A stretch of 38,018 nucleotides of DNA from JAAYDS01 sp039680625 (GTDB lineage: Bacteria > Chloroflexota > Anaerolineae > UBA1429). Positions 21,963-32,566 of the stretch are shown in pieces (within the stretch, counting starts at the first letter, position 1; each line of letters starts with the position of its first letter). Both the position numbers and the translations under genes were made by a program. The notes under the pieces are model-generated. The model was not told where the DNA came from and did not search any database. It saw only the letters and a program-made list of their open reading frames with translations. The stretch is taken from contig JBDKSN010000091.1 in NCBI GenBank assembly GCA_039680625.1, forward strand, positions 1 through 38,018. The letters run 5' to 3'.

Positions 21963-22595
21963 ATGGTCCCCTCTGCATCTCTGGCCGCGGTCGAACCAAT
22001 GCGTCTGGCCGATGTGCCCACTGTGGCCGCCATCGAGCGGTGGGTGTTCGCCTCGCCCTGGTCGCCCAACGCCTTTGCCTATGACCTGACCCGACGGCAA
22101 GACGCGCGTTACCTGGTGGCCCGCTACCTGCCCTGGGTCCACTCCGAGCCTGCCGACGCCGCCGACCGCAACTGCGATCCCAGCATCATGGGCTATGCGG
22201 GCGGGTGGTTCATTATCGACGAGGCACACATTGCCACCATCGCGGTGCGCCCCGAATGGCGCGGTCGCGGGGTGGGGGAGCTGCTGTTCACTGGACTGTT
22301 GCGCTGGGCCATAGCCCAAGGCGCCAGCTACGCCCTGCTCGAGGTGCGGGTGAGCAACATCGCTGCCCAGCACTTGTATGCCAAGTATGGGCTTGAGGTA
22401 GTCGGCCGCCGACGGCGGTACTATACCGACAACCATGAAGACGCCCTCTTGATGACCGTAGCTGGGCTGAACTCGCCGGCCTATGTCGAGCAGCTGGCTG
22501 CTCGCGAGGCCGCCCTGGCCATCCGCCTGAGGCAGACGCTCGGGACGCCGCCGCCGGTGCTGCAGGCACTGGCGGCGATACCCATCGCTTATTGA
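21963..22595 (+). CDS. rimI: GNAT acetyltransferase, RimI-like (ribosomal protein S18 alanine N-acetyltransferase)
   Basis: A 210-aa GNAT-family protein. The acetyl-CoA motif A is IAVRPEWRGRGVGELLF, and the family-typical end LEVRVSNIAAQHLYAKYGLE, VVGRRRRYYTDNHEDALLM is present. RimI acetylates the N-terminus of S18, and genes for it commonly sit between tsaB and tsaD. The start is uncertain: TTG at 21957 overlaps the tsaB stop, ATG at 21963 follows it; ATG at 21999 (MRLADV) would give the shortest form. About 50 residues follow the GNAT core, more than in the E. coli enzyme. Confidence 0.85.
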   Translation: MVPSASLAAVEPMRLADVPTVAAIERWVFASPWSPNAFAYDLTRRQDARYLVARYLPWVHSEPADAADRNCDPSIMGYAGGWFIIDEAHIATIAVRPEWRGRGVGELLFTGLLRWAIAQGASYALLEVRVSNIAAQHLYAKYGLEVVGRRRRYYTDNHEDALLMTVAGLNSPAYVEQLAAREAALAIRLRQTLGTPPPVLQALAAIPIAY

Positions 22596-22604
22596 GGAAG
22601 ATAC

Positions 22605-23399
22605 ATGACAGAGTCGACCCGACCCCTCATCCTGCTGACCAACGACGACGGCGTGAGCGCGCCTGGCCTGGCTGCGTTGCACCGCGCCTTGGCGGCCCTG
22701 TTTGACGTACAGGTGTTGGCGCCCGAGCACAACTGGTCCGCCTCGGGTCACTCCAAGACCATGCACAAGCCCCTGCGGGTAACCGAGGCTAGCCTGATTG
22801 ACGGCAGCCCGGCGTTGGCGCTCAGTGGCTCGCCCAGTGATTGTGTGGCGGTGGCTTTGCTCGGACTGTTGCCGCGCAAGCCCGACCTGGTCATCTCGGG
22901 CATCAACCAGGGCGCGAATGTAGGGCACGACTTGACCTATTCGGGCACGGTATCTGCGGCTATGGAGGCCGTCATCGGCGGTGTCTCGGCGATCGCGCTC
23001 TCGCTCGACAGCTACGAGTGGCGCGTGTTCGATGATGCCGCTGCCCTGGCTCGCATCTTGGCGCTGCAGCTAGTACAAACGCAGGTGCAACCACCATTGC
23101 TGCTCAACGTCAATGTGCCCGCTCGGCCCCTCGCCGAGATCAAGGGGATGCGCATCACTCGCCAAGGCACGCGCATCTATCGCGATGCGCTGATCCAGCG
23201 CCAAGATCCGCGCGGCCGCGCCTACTACTGGATCGGCGGAGACCCTCCTGACGGTCTACCCGAGGCGGGCACCGACATCGGCGCGCTGGCCGAGGGGTAT
23301 GTATCGATCACTCCGCTCATGCTCGACTTGACTGACCGCGAGGCGATCTCGCTGCTACAAGCGTGGGATCTGCACCTACCGACAAGCGAAGGCGCCTAG
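22605..23399 (+). CDS. surE: 5'/3'-nucleotidase SurE
   Basis: A 264-aa metal-dependent nucleotidase acting on nucleoside monophosphates. The metal-binding NDDGVSAPG is at the N-terminus, with the downstream motifs SGSPSDCV, SGINQGANVGHDLTYSGTVS and the Asn of LLNVNVP. The ribosome site GAGGAAG precedes the ATG by 5 bases. The stop overlaps by 3-4 bp, tail to tail, with the zinc-ribbon gene. Confidence 0.95.
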   Translation: MTESTRPLILLTNDDGVSAPGLAALHRALAALFDVQVLAPEHNWSASGHSKTMHKPLRVTEASLIDGSPALALSGSPSDCVAVALLGLLPRKPDLVISGINQGANVGHDLTYSGTVSAAMEAVIGGVSAIALSLDSYEWRVFDDAAALARILALQLVQTQVQPPLLLNVNVPARPLAEIKGMRITRQGTRIYRDALIQRQDPRGRAYYWIGGDPPDGLPEAGTDIGALAEGYVSITPLMLDLTDREAISLLQAWDLHLPTSEGA

Positions 23400-23674
23400 G
23401 ACGCGACTGGCCCCCTGGCCACCCACACCAGCGCGGGCCGAGTGGGTGCCTGGCCGGTGGGATTGCTACCCGAGGGCATGCCGGGCACGCTGACACCGCA
23501 CATCCGCATCAGCATCGCCAGGGTAACGATCCCTATGGCGACATAGAGCCACACGCGCGCCCTGGCCTGTGGATCGCGCCGCTTGTTCGTCGTCGGCTTG
23601 GGCAGCTCAGCACCGCAGCGCCAACAGTTGGTGCGGTCTTCGGGGTTGTACACGCCGCATTTGGGGCAATCCAT
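23396..23674 (-). CDS. Zinc-ribbon membrane protein, function unknown
   Basis: A 92-aa protein. The first 25 residues hold a four-cysteine zinc ribbon (CPKCGVYN, then CWRCGAELP), then a basic linker, one membrane helix at residues about 42-60 (VWLYVAIGIVTLAMLM) and a short Pro/Gly/Ser-rich tail. Such zinc_ribbon_2-type single-pass proteins are widespread and uncharacterised. GAGG lies seven bases before the ATG, and a very good promoter is at 23704-23732. Confidence 0.82.
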   Translation of the reverse strand: MDCPKCGVYNPEDRTNCWRCGAELPKPTTNKRRDPQARARVWLYVAIGIVTLAMLMRMCGVSVPGMPSGSNPTGQAPTRPALVWVARGPVAS

Positions 23675-23703
23675 CGTGCGCCTCGCTTGTGATAGTCGCG
23701 GCC

Positions 23704-23732
23704 ATTATAGCACCCGGCGGTTGGCTCACCAA
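23704..23732 (-). promoter_or_regulatory. Promoter of the zinc-ribbon protein gene
   Basis: Minus strand TTGGTG (23727-23732), 17-bp spacer, extended -10 TGCTATAAT with TATAAT at 23704-23709. Confidence 0.7.
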
Positions 23733-23749
23733 GCATCGTCGGGCAGCCG

Positions 23750-23778
23750 TTGGCAACGGGCATCGCGGTCGGTATACT
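23750..23778 (+). promoter_or_regulatory. Promoter of the dTDP-glucose dehydratase gene
   Basis: TTGGCA (23750-23755), 17-bp spacer, TATACT (23773-23778); expected start near 23785, about 70 bases before the GTG at 23857. It is divergent from the zinc-ribbon promoter, the -35 boxes being 17 bp apart. Confidence 0.65.
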
Positions 23779-23856
23779 GGTGCGTGAGGGAACTCGCCTC
23801 GATGCGTGACCGTCTTTGAGGCGGCTGAATCCCAGTGAGTCACAAGGAGAGGCATC

Positions 23857-24873
23857 GTGAAGCGATTCTTGGTGACGGGCGGGGCCGGCTTTATCGGCTC
23901 GAACTTTGTTCACTATCTCTTGGCCGAGCACCCCGACTATACCGTCATAGTCTATGACAAACTGACCTATGCCGGCAACCTCGACAACCTGCGCGACCTC
24001 GTTGGGCACCCACGCTACGCCTTTGTGCAGGGCGACATCTGTGACCCTCAAGCGGTGCGGGTGGCGTTGCAGGCGCACGACATCGATACCATCGTCAACT
24101 TTGCTGCCGAGACGCACGTCGACCGCTCGCTGACAGGCCCGGGCGAGTTCATTCAGACCGACGTCTATGGCACCTACGTGCTGCTCGAGGCGGCCCGGGA
24201 ACTGGGCCTCGAACGCTATCATCAGGTGAGCACCGACGAGGTCTATGGCCAGGTGCTCGAAGGCTCTTCGGTCGAGACTGACCCCTTCGACCCGCGCAGC
24301 CCGTACTCGGCCTCCAAGGCGGGCGGAGACTTGATGGTGCTGGCCTACCACAGCAGCTTTGGGCTGCCCGTGACCATCACCCGCGGCTCGAACAGTATCG
24401 GCCCCTATCAGTATCCCGAGAAGGTGGTGCCCCTCTTTACCACCAACGCTATCGACGACCTGCCCCTGCCCATCTATGGCGATGGCCAGCAGATGCGCGA
24501 TTATCAGTATGTGATGGATCACTGCGAAGGCATCGATGTGGTGCTGCACAGAGGCGTGCCTGGCGAGGTGTACAACCTGGGCACTGGTCACGAGACGCGC
24601 AACATCGATATGGCCAAGAAACTGCTGGCGATCTTGGGCAAGCCCGAATCGCTGCTGCAATACATCACCGACCGGCCGGGGCACGATCGTCGCTACTCAC
24701 TGAACATCGACAAGGTGCGCGCTCTGGGCTGGGCGCCGCGGCACGATTTCGATGCGGCGCTAGAAAAGACCGTGCGTTGGTACGTAGAGAACGAGTGGTG
24801 GTGGCGCAAGATCAAGTCGGGCGAGCACTATCGCGCCTACTATGAGGCGCACTACAAGGGACGAGAGGTGTAG
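23857..24873 (+). CDS. rfbB: dTDP-glucose 4,6-dehydratase
   Basis: A 338-aa short-chain dehydrogenase-type enzyme converting dTDP-glucose to dTDP-4-keto-6-deoxyglucose, the second step of dTDP-rhamnose synthesis. The NAD-binding TGGAGFIGSN is at the N-terminus, followed by DKLTYAGNLDNLRDL, the STDEVYG active-site loop and YSASK (catalytic Tyr and Lys). GTG at 23857 is preceded by AAGGAGAG. Other rhamnose genes (rfbA, rfbC, rfbD) are not in the window, so this gene stands apart from the usual cluster. Confidence 0.95.
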   Translation: MKRFLVTGGAGFIGSNFVHYLLAEHPDYTVIVYDKLTYAGNLDNLRDLVGHPRYAFVQGDICDPQAVRVALQAHDIDTIVNFAAETHVDRSLTGPGEFIQTDVYGTYVLLEAARELGLERYHQVSTDEVYGQVLEGSSVETDPFDPRSPYSASKAGGDLMVLAYHSSFGLPVTITRGSNSIGPYQYPEKVVPLFTTNAIDDLPLPIYGDGQQMRDYQYVMDHCEGIDVVLHRGVPGEVYNLGTGHETRNIDMAKKLLAILGKPESLLQYITDRPGHDRRYSLNIDKVRALGWAPRHDFDAALEKTVRWYVENEWWWRKIKSGEHYRAYYEAHYKGREV

Positions 24874-24893
24874 GGAGAGCACGGAGGTATCTC

Positions 24894-25781
24894 ATGAGTG
24901 AGGGACGTGATCGAGGGATCTCTTGGTCAGGTGGCAATCGAGGTGCGGCGGGGCTGCCACCTACTCCGATTCCGATCAGGCCCCTCGGCAAGACGGGATG
25001 CCAAGTGAGCATCTATGGCTTGGGCGGGTTGTTCACCACCGCCAGGCATGACCGCCATGAAGAGGCCGTCGCGATCGTGAACCGGGCCATTGATCTGGGC
25101 GTCACCTACATCGATACCTCTGCGATGTATGGCGACGGTGCCAGCGAGCTGAATATCGGTACCGTGATGCGGGAGCGCCGGGATCAGGTCTTTCTCGCCT
25201 CCAAGAGCCATGACTATACCTACGATGGCACCATGGCCTTGATTCAGCAGACCCTGCGACGCCTACAGACCGATCACCTCGACCTGTATCAGCACCATCT
25301 GCTTGGCGGCTTGGGTCAACTCGACCAGCTCAGACAGCCGCACAGCGCGCGTCAGGCCTTTGAGCATCTCCGCGATGAAGGCAAGATTCGCTACATCGGG
25401 GTCACCAGTCATTCCTCGCGGTTGCTCGCCGATGCCCTACTGGATTATCCGTATGATTGCGCCCTGATCACCCTCAATGCCGCTGGGGCGGTGATGGATG
25501 ACCCAGAGGATCTGGATCGCTTCTTTCAGGTGGCCCAGGAACGAGAGGTCGGGGTGATCGCGATGAAAGCCTTTGCTCGCGGCGCGCTCGTCCAGCGAGG
25601 CCTCTCTGCCGAGCAGCTGCTGCGCTATGTGCTGAGCTATCCCATCACCACCGCGATCGTAGGCATTTCGTCGCTGGCTCATCTCGAGGAAAACGTGCGC
25701 ATTGCGCGAGCTTTTGCGCCGCTCAGCGAGGCAGAGATGGCCCACATACGGGAGCAGGCGCGCTCACGGCCAATCCAATAG
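24894..25781 (+). CDS. Aldo/keto reductase
   Basis: A 295-aa NADPH-dependent oxidoreductase of the AKR superfamily. The family's catalytic tetrad is visible: Asp and Tyr in DTSAMYGDG, Lys in LASKSHD and His in LYQHHLLGG. The C-terminal part (ITTAIVGISSLAHLEENV) matches the cofactor-binding end of the YdjG/YhdN-like groups. The N-terminal 28 residues before IPIRPLGKTG are extra; ATG at 24894 has GGAGG six bases upstream, so I kept it. It follows the dehydratase by 20 bp and is probably cotranscribed. Substrate unknown. Confidence 0.9.
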   Translation: MSEGRDRGISWSGGNRGAAGLPPTPIPIRPLGKTGCQVSIYGLGGLFTTARHDRHEEAVAIVNRAIDLGVTYIDTSAMYGDGASELNIGTVMRERRDQVFLASKSHDYTYDGTMALIQQTLRRLQTDHLDLYQHHLLGGLGQLDQLRQPHSARQAFEHLRDEGKIRYIGVTSHSSRLLADALLDYPYDCALITLNAAGAVMDDPEDLDRFFQVAQEREVGVIAMKAFARGALVQRGLSAEQLLRYVLSYPITTAIVGISSLAHLEENVRIARAFAPLSEAEMAHIREQARSRPIQ

Positions 25782-26077
25782 GTGAGATCTGCGTGTAAGG
25801 TGCCAACCGCCGATGCGATGCTGGTGTAGAGCCTCGCCACCGTGGTGGCAGATTGCCACTGGCACCCCCTGCTGCCACGATGCCTGACACAGAAATCCCT
25901 GCGCCGCGCAGTTGACACCCCTTACGGGCCTTGCTATAATGCATTACGTATCGCACGAGCCTGATTCTGGCGGCGCTCTTCCCTCAGCCGCCGGCTCTAG
26001 TTCCAGCTTCTGTAGTTTGCCTGTCATCCTGCTTGTATGTCTATAGACCTGCACACCCCAGAGAGGTTCCCCGTCAA
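25782..26077 (+). other. Leader and promoter region of rho
   Basis: About 300 bp without a gene. It contains several TGCCA/TGGCA repeats at 25840-25885 (including CCACCGTGGTGG), a consensus promoter at 25912-25940 and then an about 130-base untranslated leader with no hairpin that I would call. Confidence 0.5.
25912..25940 (+). promoter_or_regulatory. Consensus promoter of rho
   Basis: Perfect TTGACA (25912-25917), 17-bp spacer, perfect TATAAT (25935-25940) with TGC before it. The best promoter in the window. Confidence 0.88.
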
Positions 26078-27349
26078 GTGACCCGAACAATCGGCCGCAA
26101 CGTGAACATCGTCGAGCTGGAAACCATGACCCTGGCCGAGCTGCGCGAGATGGCCCGCAGCAAAGAGATCAACGGCTACAGCCGCCTCAAGAAGCAGGAC
26201 TTGATCCTCCGCTTACTGCGCTCGCAGGCTGAAGAGCGAGGCAATATCTTTGGTGGCGGCGTGCTCGAGATCATGTCCGATGGCATGGGCTTTTTGCGTA
26301 GTGAGAACCTACAGCCGGGCGATGACGATGTCTATGTGTCGCAGTCGCAGGTGCGGCGGTTTGGCCTGCGCACGGGCGACCAGGTCATCGGCCAGGTGCG
26401 CCCGCCCAAAGACTCGGAAAAGTATTATTCGCTGCTGCGCGTCGAGGCCATCAACGGCCTGGATCCCGAGCAGAGCAAGTACCGCCCAGTATTTGAAAAG
26501 CTCACCCCCATCTTTCCGAATGAGCAGCTCAAGCTAGAGACCTCGCCAAACATCTTTTCCACTCGTCTGATCGACATGCTCGTGCCCATCGGGCGCGGGC
26601 AACGCGGGTTGATCGTCTCGCCACCCAAGGCGGGCAAGACGACCATCCTCAAGCAGATCGCCAATGGCATTTCAGCCAACTATAGCGATGTGCACATGAT
26701 CGTGGCCCTGATCGGCGAGCGCCCTGAAGAGGTGACCGACATGGACCGCTCGGTCGAGGCCGAGGTGGTCAGCGCCACCTTCGACGAGCCCGTGCAGAGC
26801 CACGCGCGCGTGGCCGAGATGGCGCTCGAACGCGCCAAGCGCTTGGTAGAGATCGGCCGCGATGTGGTCATCTTGCTCGATAGTATCACTCGCCTCTCGC
26901 GCGCCTATAACCTGATCGTGCCGCCCAGCGGACGCACCCTCTCGGGCGGCCTCGACCCGGCGGCTGTGTTCCCCCCGAAAAAGCTCTTTGGCGCGGCGCG
27001 CAAGATCGAAGAGGGCGGCAGCTTGACGATCATCGCTACCTGCCTGGTTGACACGGGCAGCCGTATGGATGATATCATCTATGAAGAGTTCAAAGGCACG
27101 GGCAACATGGAGCTACACCTGAACCGCCGTTTGGCCGAGCGCCGTATCTTTCCTGCCATCGATATTCAGCGCTCGGGCACGCGCCGAGAAGAGTTGCTCT
27201 TGTCAGCAGACACGCTCAGTCGCGTTTGGACTTTGCGCCGCATGATCGATACTATTGGCAGCACAGAGTCGGTCGAGTTGGTCCTCGAGCGGCTCGCCAA
27301 GACACGCTCGAATGAGCAGTTCCTGCAAACTTTGAACAAGGAAATCTAG
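26078..27349 (+). CDS. rho: Transcription termination factor Rho
   Basis: A hexameric RNA-dependent ATPase that ends transcription. From GTG at 26078 it has 423 aa (E. coli Rho 419). Domains in order: N-terminal helical domain (ELETMTLAELREMARSKEI), cold-shock-like RNA-binding domain (GVLEIMSDGMGFLRS, VYVSQSQVRRFGLRTGD), then the ATPase with Walker A PPKAGKTTIL, Walker B VVILLDSITRL and Q-/R-loop regions (GTGNMELHLNRRLAERR). GTG at 26078 has GAGAGG 11 bases upstream; GTG at 26102 would match E. coli's N-terminus equally well; an earlier TTG at 26033 is less likely. The M23 peptidase gene follows after 3 bp. Confidence 0.96.
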   Translation: MTRTIGRNVNIVELETMTLAELREMARSKEINGYSRLKKQDLILRLLRSQAEERGNIFGGGVLEIMSDGMGFLRSENLQPGDDDVYVSQSQVRRFGLRTGDQVIGQVRPPKDSEKYYSLLRVEAINGLDPEQSKYRPVFEKLTPIFPNEQLKLETSPNIFSTRLIDMLVPIGRGQRGLIVSPPKAGKTTILKQIANGISANYSDVHMIVALIGERPEEVTDMDRSVEAEVVSATFDEPVQSHARVAEMALERAKRLVEIGRDVVILLDSITRLSRAYNLIVPPSGRTLSGGLDPAAVFPPKKLFGAARKIEEGGSLTIIATCLVDTGSRMDDIIYEEFKGTGNMELHLNRRLAERRIFPAIDIQRSGTRREELLLSADTLSRVWTLRRMIDTIGSTESVELVLERLAKTRSNEQFLQTLNKEI

Positions 27350-27352
27350 CAC

Positions 27353-28444
27353 ATGGCTGTCGGTGTGCGTGCCCGCCCCGTTGGGGCTATTCACTCCGCT
27401 TCCGAACCATACACCGCGACCCAAGTCAAGGCCCAGTGGGCTGAACGTTCGCGATACCTCGGTCATCTGTGTTTGATCGCCCTAGTGGCTCTCATCGTGA
27501 GCAACGTGCGCGTGCATGAACCGGCCGTGCCCGCCCTGGGCCTGGCGCTCAGCTCGGCGCGTGAGCAGGAGCTCGAGGCGCGGGCCGTGGTCGGCCCCGA
27601 ACCCGACACACACTATCTCGAAAGCGGCGCCGTGCCCCTCACCGTCCGGCTGAGCGGGCAGCAGGCTAGGGCCATCGCTGAGCCCAAGCGACAGACACGC
27701 ACCTCGGTGGTCACCTATGTGGTGCAGCCTGGCGACACGGTGCTCGGCATCGCTGCGCGCTTTGGCTTGCAAGGCGCGACGCTCCTGTGGTCCAACCGCG
27801 CCCTCGAAGAGAGCCCCGACTTTTTGCAGGTCGGTCAAGAGCTGAACATCTTGCCTATCGATGGGGCCTATCACACGGTGGCCAAGGGCGATACGGTCGA
27901 GTCGGTGGCCAAGGCGTACCAGGTCGACGCGTCGGCCATCACGGGCTATGCCGGTAACGGGCTTACCCCGCCCTATACGCTGACCGCCGGCCAAACCCTC
28001 ATCGTGCCCGGCGGCACCAAGCCGTATGTGGCCCGCCAAGTCTCGGTGTCTACCGCGGCAGCACCCAAAGATGCCAAAGCAGGCACGGGCTCGTTTGCCT
28101 GGCCCATCAGCGGCTCGATTTCGCAGACCTATTGGGAAGGTCATCGGGCGATCGACATCACCGCGGATACCGGTACGCCCGTCTATTCGGCTGATGCGGG
28201 TTATGTCGCCGCAGCCCAGTGGAGTAACACTGGCTATGGCCGCATGATCATCATCGACCACGGCAATGGCTATCGCACCCTCTATGCACACCTGAGCGGT
28301 TTCTCAGTTGAGGTGGGCCAGAGTGTGACGAAGGGTCAGCAGATCGGCGCCTCTGGCTCGACGGGCAACTCGACCGGACCTCACCTGCACTTTGAGGTGA
28401 TGACGGGCGAGACTCGCCGCAACCCGTTCAACTATCTGCCCTGA
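27353..28444 (+). CDS. LysM-containing M23 family metallopeptidase
   Basis: A 363-aa cell-wall enzyme or activator. One membrane segment at residues about 37-52 (HLCLIALVALIVS) anchors it. Two LysM peptidoglycan-binding repeats follow (YVVQPGDTVLGIAARFGL and YHTVAKGDTVESVAKAYQV). The C-terminal LytM/M23 domain keeps the zinc ligands: H and D in HRAIDI and the HLHFE motif in PHLHFEV. M23 enzymes cut peptide cross-bridges in peptidoglycan. It is coupled to rho and its end overlaps tail to tail (13 bp) with the PBP1A gene; a hairpin at 28476-28501 likely ends the transcript. Confidence 0.93.
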   Translation: MAVGVRARPVGAIHSASEPYTATQVKAQWAERSRYLGHLCLIALVALIVSNVRVHEPAVPALGLALSSAREQELEARAVVGPEPDTHYLESGAVPLTVRLSGQQARAIAEPKRQTRTSVVTYVVQPGDTVLGIAARFGLQGATLLWSNRALEESPDFLQVGQELNILPIDGAYHTVAKGDTVESVAKAYQVDASAITGYAGNGLTPPYTLTAGQTLIVPGGTKPYVARQVSVSTAAAPKDAKAGTGSFAWPISGSISQTYWEGHRAIDITADTGTPVYSADAGYVAAAQWSNTGYGRMIIIDHGNGYRTLYAHLSGFSVEVGQSVTKGQQIGASGSTGNSTGPHLHFEVMTGETRRNPFNYLP

Positions 28445-30732
28445 CCCACCCCTCGCGAGTGGCCAGCGCCGTGTCCAGCCTCCGCATTCTTGCGGAGGCT
28501 GTTCTCGTTCGGGGCCTTGTCAGCGGCCTGTTCGTGGATGGGGCAGCTCTCTCGCGGCGGCGGAGTCAAACCATGCCTCTGCGCCCAATCATCCCACTCG
28601 GGGCCTAGATCGGTCACTCGCAGCTCGTGCACCTGCTCGTGGGGGCACTGCGCAGCGGCCAATTTGCCCGACACACTGCACACGGCCACGGTACGGTGCA
28701 CGGTGCACGCCCCCGGGGTGTTCTCAGCAAGGAACAGCTCGGTGTGCCCCGCGGGGCAATTGGCCGTGCGCACCTGCCCAGAGACCGGGCAGATCTCGAG
28801 CTCGACCAGACCCTCCGGCCGCGCAAAGGCCTGCCTTGGCCCAGAGCCGAGCATGGTGAGCATCGCCTCGTGCCAGATGAGCGCGGCGCCGCGCGCGCCC
28901 GAGAGCTGATCCATGGGCGTATAGTCGTTATTGCCCACCCATACACCGATGGCGAGCTCGGGCGTGTAGCCGATGGTCCAACTATCGCGATAGTCGTTGG
29001 TGGTGCCCGTCTTGACCGCCGCGGGAAAGGGCAGCTCCAGAGGATTGTTGGCACCAAAGGTGCGGCGACGGGCCTCGTCATCGTCGAGGATGTCGGTGAG
29101 CAGATAGGCGTGCCGCGGGTCGACGATCTGTAGCGCCGTAGGCTCGGGCGCCGACCAGATCGTGCGCCCCTGCCGATCGGCGATGCGCCGCATCAGCTGA
29201 GGTTTGACGGCGCGGCCATTGTTTGCCAAGACCGCATACGCGCCCGTCATCTCAAGCAAGGTGGCCTCGCCCCCACCCAGGGTCAGCGACAGGCCATAGT
29301 CCGGGCGTGTGAAGGTGGTGATGCCCAGGCGCTCGGCGGCCGAGATCATGTTAGGCAGGCCGATGAGGTTGAGCGTGGCCACCGCCGGAATGTTGCGCGA
29401 GTTGGCCAGGGCGTCGCGCAGCGAGATCGGCCCCCACTCGGTCTCGTCATAGTTGTGGGGCACATAGGGCGGGTTGGCGCCATCGGGAAACTGCTGCGAG
29501 ACGTCCATGAGCATCGTCGAGGCCGTCCATCCCCGCTCGAGCGCCACCAGATAGGTGATCGGTTTGATTGCCGAGCCGGGCTGACGCGGGCTAACGGCCA
29601 TGTTCACCTGCCCCGAGATGGCCTCGTTGTTGAAGTCGGCGCTACCGACCATGGCGAGCACGTCGCCCGAGCGAGGGTCGATGGCCACTAGCGCGCCGTT
29701 GCTCGCGTTGTGCACGGCCAATCCCGCCACGCCCGCGCTGACCACCTGCTCGGCCTGGCGTTGCAGGGTCAGGTCGAGCGTGGTGTAGACATCCCAGCCA
29801 CTGGTATACAGTGCTTCGCTGCCGTATTGCTTCTCGAGCTCTTGGCGCACCAGCAGCACGAAATGGGGCGCCTGCATGACGGCGGTTGGCGACACTACGG
29901 CAATGGGCGTGTTCGTCGCCTCGCTGAACTCTTGCATAGTGATGCGCCCATCGAGCAGCATCATCCGCAAGACGGTGTCGCGGCGGGCCTTGGCCGCCTC
30001 GGGCCGAGTGTAAGGGTCATAGAGATAGGGTGACTGGAGCATGCCGGCCAGCAGCGCCGATTCGGGCAGGGTGAGCGCACTCACCTCTTTGCCGAAATAG
30101 GTCTCGGCGGCCGCGGCCACACCATACGACAGGTTGCCCAGATAGACCTCGTTGAGATAGAGCTCGAGGATCTCTTCTTTCGAGTAGCGGCGCGTGATCT
30201 CGGCGGCGAGGATCGCCTCTTTGATCTTGCGCTCGAGCGTCTGCTCGTCGCTGAGCAAGGTCATCTTGACGAGCTGCTGGGTGATGGTGCTGCCACCTTG
30301 GGTGATGTCGCCGGCGCGCAGGTTGGCCAGCAGTGCCCGTACGATGGCCGTGGGGCTGAACCCTGGATTGATAAAGAACGACGAATCCTCTGTCGAGACC
30401 ACGGCGTCGATTAAGTCTTGAGGCAGGTCACCATAGGTCACCAGCAAGCGTTTACCGCCCGTGGGGTCGATCACCTCATAGAGCAGCTCGCCGTCTCGGT
30501 CGAGGATGCGCATCGTCTTGAAGCGGTTTGCTCGCTCGGGCAGCTCCTCGGGCAAGGGCAGGCTGGCGGCATAGTAGGCGTAGACGCCCAGCGCAACCGC
30601 GGCCGAGATCAGCAGGCCAAAGATCAGTAGCAGTAGGCCCAGACCTACCCCATGCAGGACGGCTTGGGCCACGGTGCGCCCTCCCCCGCTGGGGGGGATG
30701 GGCGGCCAATCTTCGAACGGGTCTGTGTTCAT
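28432..30732 (-). CDS. Class A penicillin-binding protein (PBP1A/1C-like) with Cys-rich C-terminal tail
   Basis: A 766-aa bifunctional peptidoglycan synthase. After a cytoplasmic N-terminus there is one membrane helix (LGLLLLIFGLLISAAVALG). The GT51 glycosyltransferase domain has EDSSFF, GGSTITQQLVKMTLL and RKIKEAILA; the transpeptidase domain has the SxxK serine (GSAIKP), SxN (SRN) and KTGT motifs. The last about 130 residues contain paired Cys motifs (CPVSGQVRTANCPAGH, then CSVSGKLAAAQCPHEQ), as in many Chloroflexota homologues. The ATG at 30732 is 2 bp after the ABC-F stop; the longer start at 30873 lies inside that gene. Together with the M23 gene opposite it, this is a wall-building pair. 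Confidence 0.94.
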   Translation of the reverse strand: MNTDPFEDWPPIPPSGGGRTVAQAVLHGVGLGLLLLIFGLLISAAVALGVYAYYAASLPLPEELPERANRFKTMRILDRDGELLYEVIDPTGGKRLLVTYGDLPQDLIDAVVSTEDSSFFINPGFSPTAIVRALLANLRAGDITQGGSTITQQLVKMTLLSDEQTLERKIKEAILAAEITRRYSKEEILELYLNEVYLGNLSYGVAAAAETYFGKEVSALTLPESALLAGMLQSPYLYDPYTRPEAAKARRDTVLRMMLLDGRITMQEFSEATNTPIAVVSPTAVMQAPHFVLLVRQELEKQYGSEALYTSGWDVYTTLDLTLQRQAEQVVSAGVAGLAVHNASNGALVAIDPRSGDVLAMVGSADFNNEAISGQVNMAVSPRQPGSAIKPITYLVALERGWTASTMLMDVSQQFPDGANPPYVPHNYDETEWGPISLRDALANSRNIPAVATLNLIGLPNMISAAERLGITTFTRPDYGLSLTLGGGEATLLEMTGAYAVLANNGRAVKPQLMRRIADRQGRTIWSAPEPTALQIVDPRHAYLLTDILDDDEARRRTFGANNPLELPFPAAVKTGTTNDYRDSWTIGYTPELAIGVWVGNNDYTPMDQLSGARGAALIWHEAMLTMLGSGPRQAFARPEGLVELEICPVSGQVRTANCPAGHTELFLAENTPGACTVHRTVAVCSVSGKLAAAQCPHEQVHELRVTDLGPEWDDWAQRHGLTPPPRESCPIHEQAADKAPNENSLRKNAEAGHGAGHSRGVGQGR
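28476..28501 (+). terminator. Hairpin ending the rho-M23 transcript, inside the PBP1A coding sequence
   Basis: CAGCCTCCGCA (28476-28486) pairs perfectly with TGCGGAGGCTG (28491-28501) around the tetraloop TTCT, followed by TTCTCGTTC. It is 32 bp after the M23 stop. The T-run is weak, so efficiency is uncertain. Confidence 0.5.
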
Positions 30733-30734
30733 GG

Positions 30735-32465
<1,731 letters not shown>

Positions 32466-32566
32466 TGTCAAGGCTCCCATGCAGGCAGGCTGGGCGCCCC
32501 ACAAAGGGCGCTGGGCGAATGACGCTTATCCTGCGCTGCGCATGGAGACCTCCAGACTGAGCCTAG

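Noticed and set aside
23533..24684. Long minus-strand frame opposite rfbB
   Set aside because: The plus strand carries an unmistakable dTDP-glucose dehydratase; the minus translation has no ribosome site or motif.
25840..25885. TGCCA/TGGCA repeats as a regulator array or CRISPR
   Set aside because: Irregular spacing, no unique spacers of constant length; no more than a handful of short motifs.
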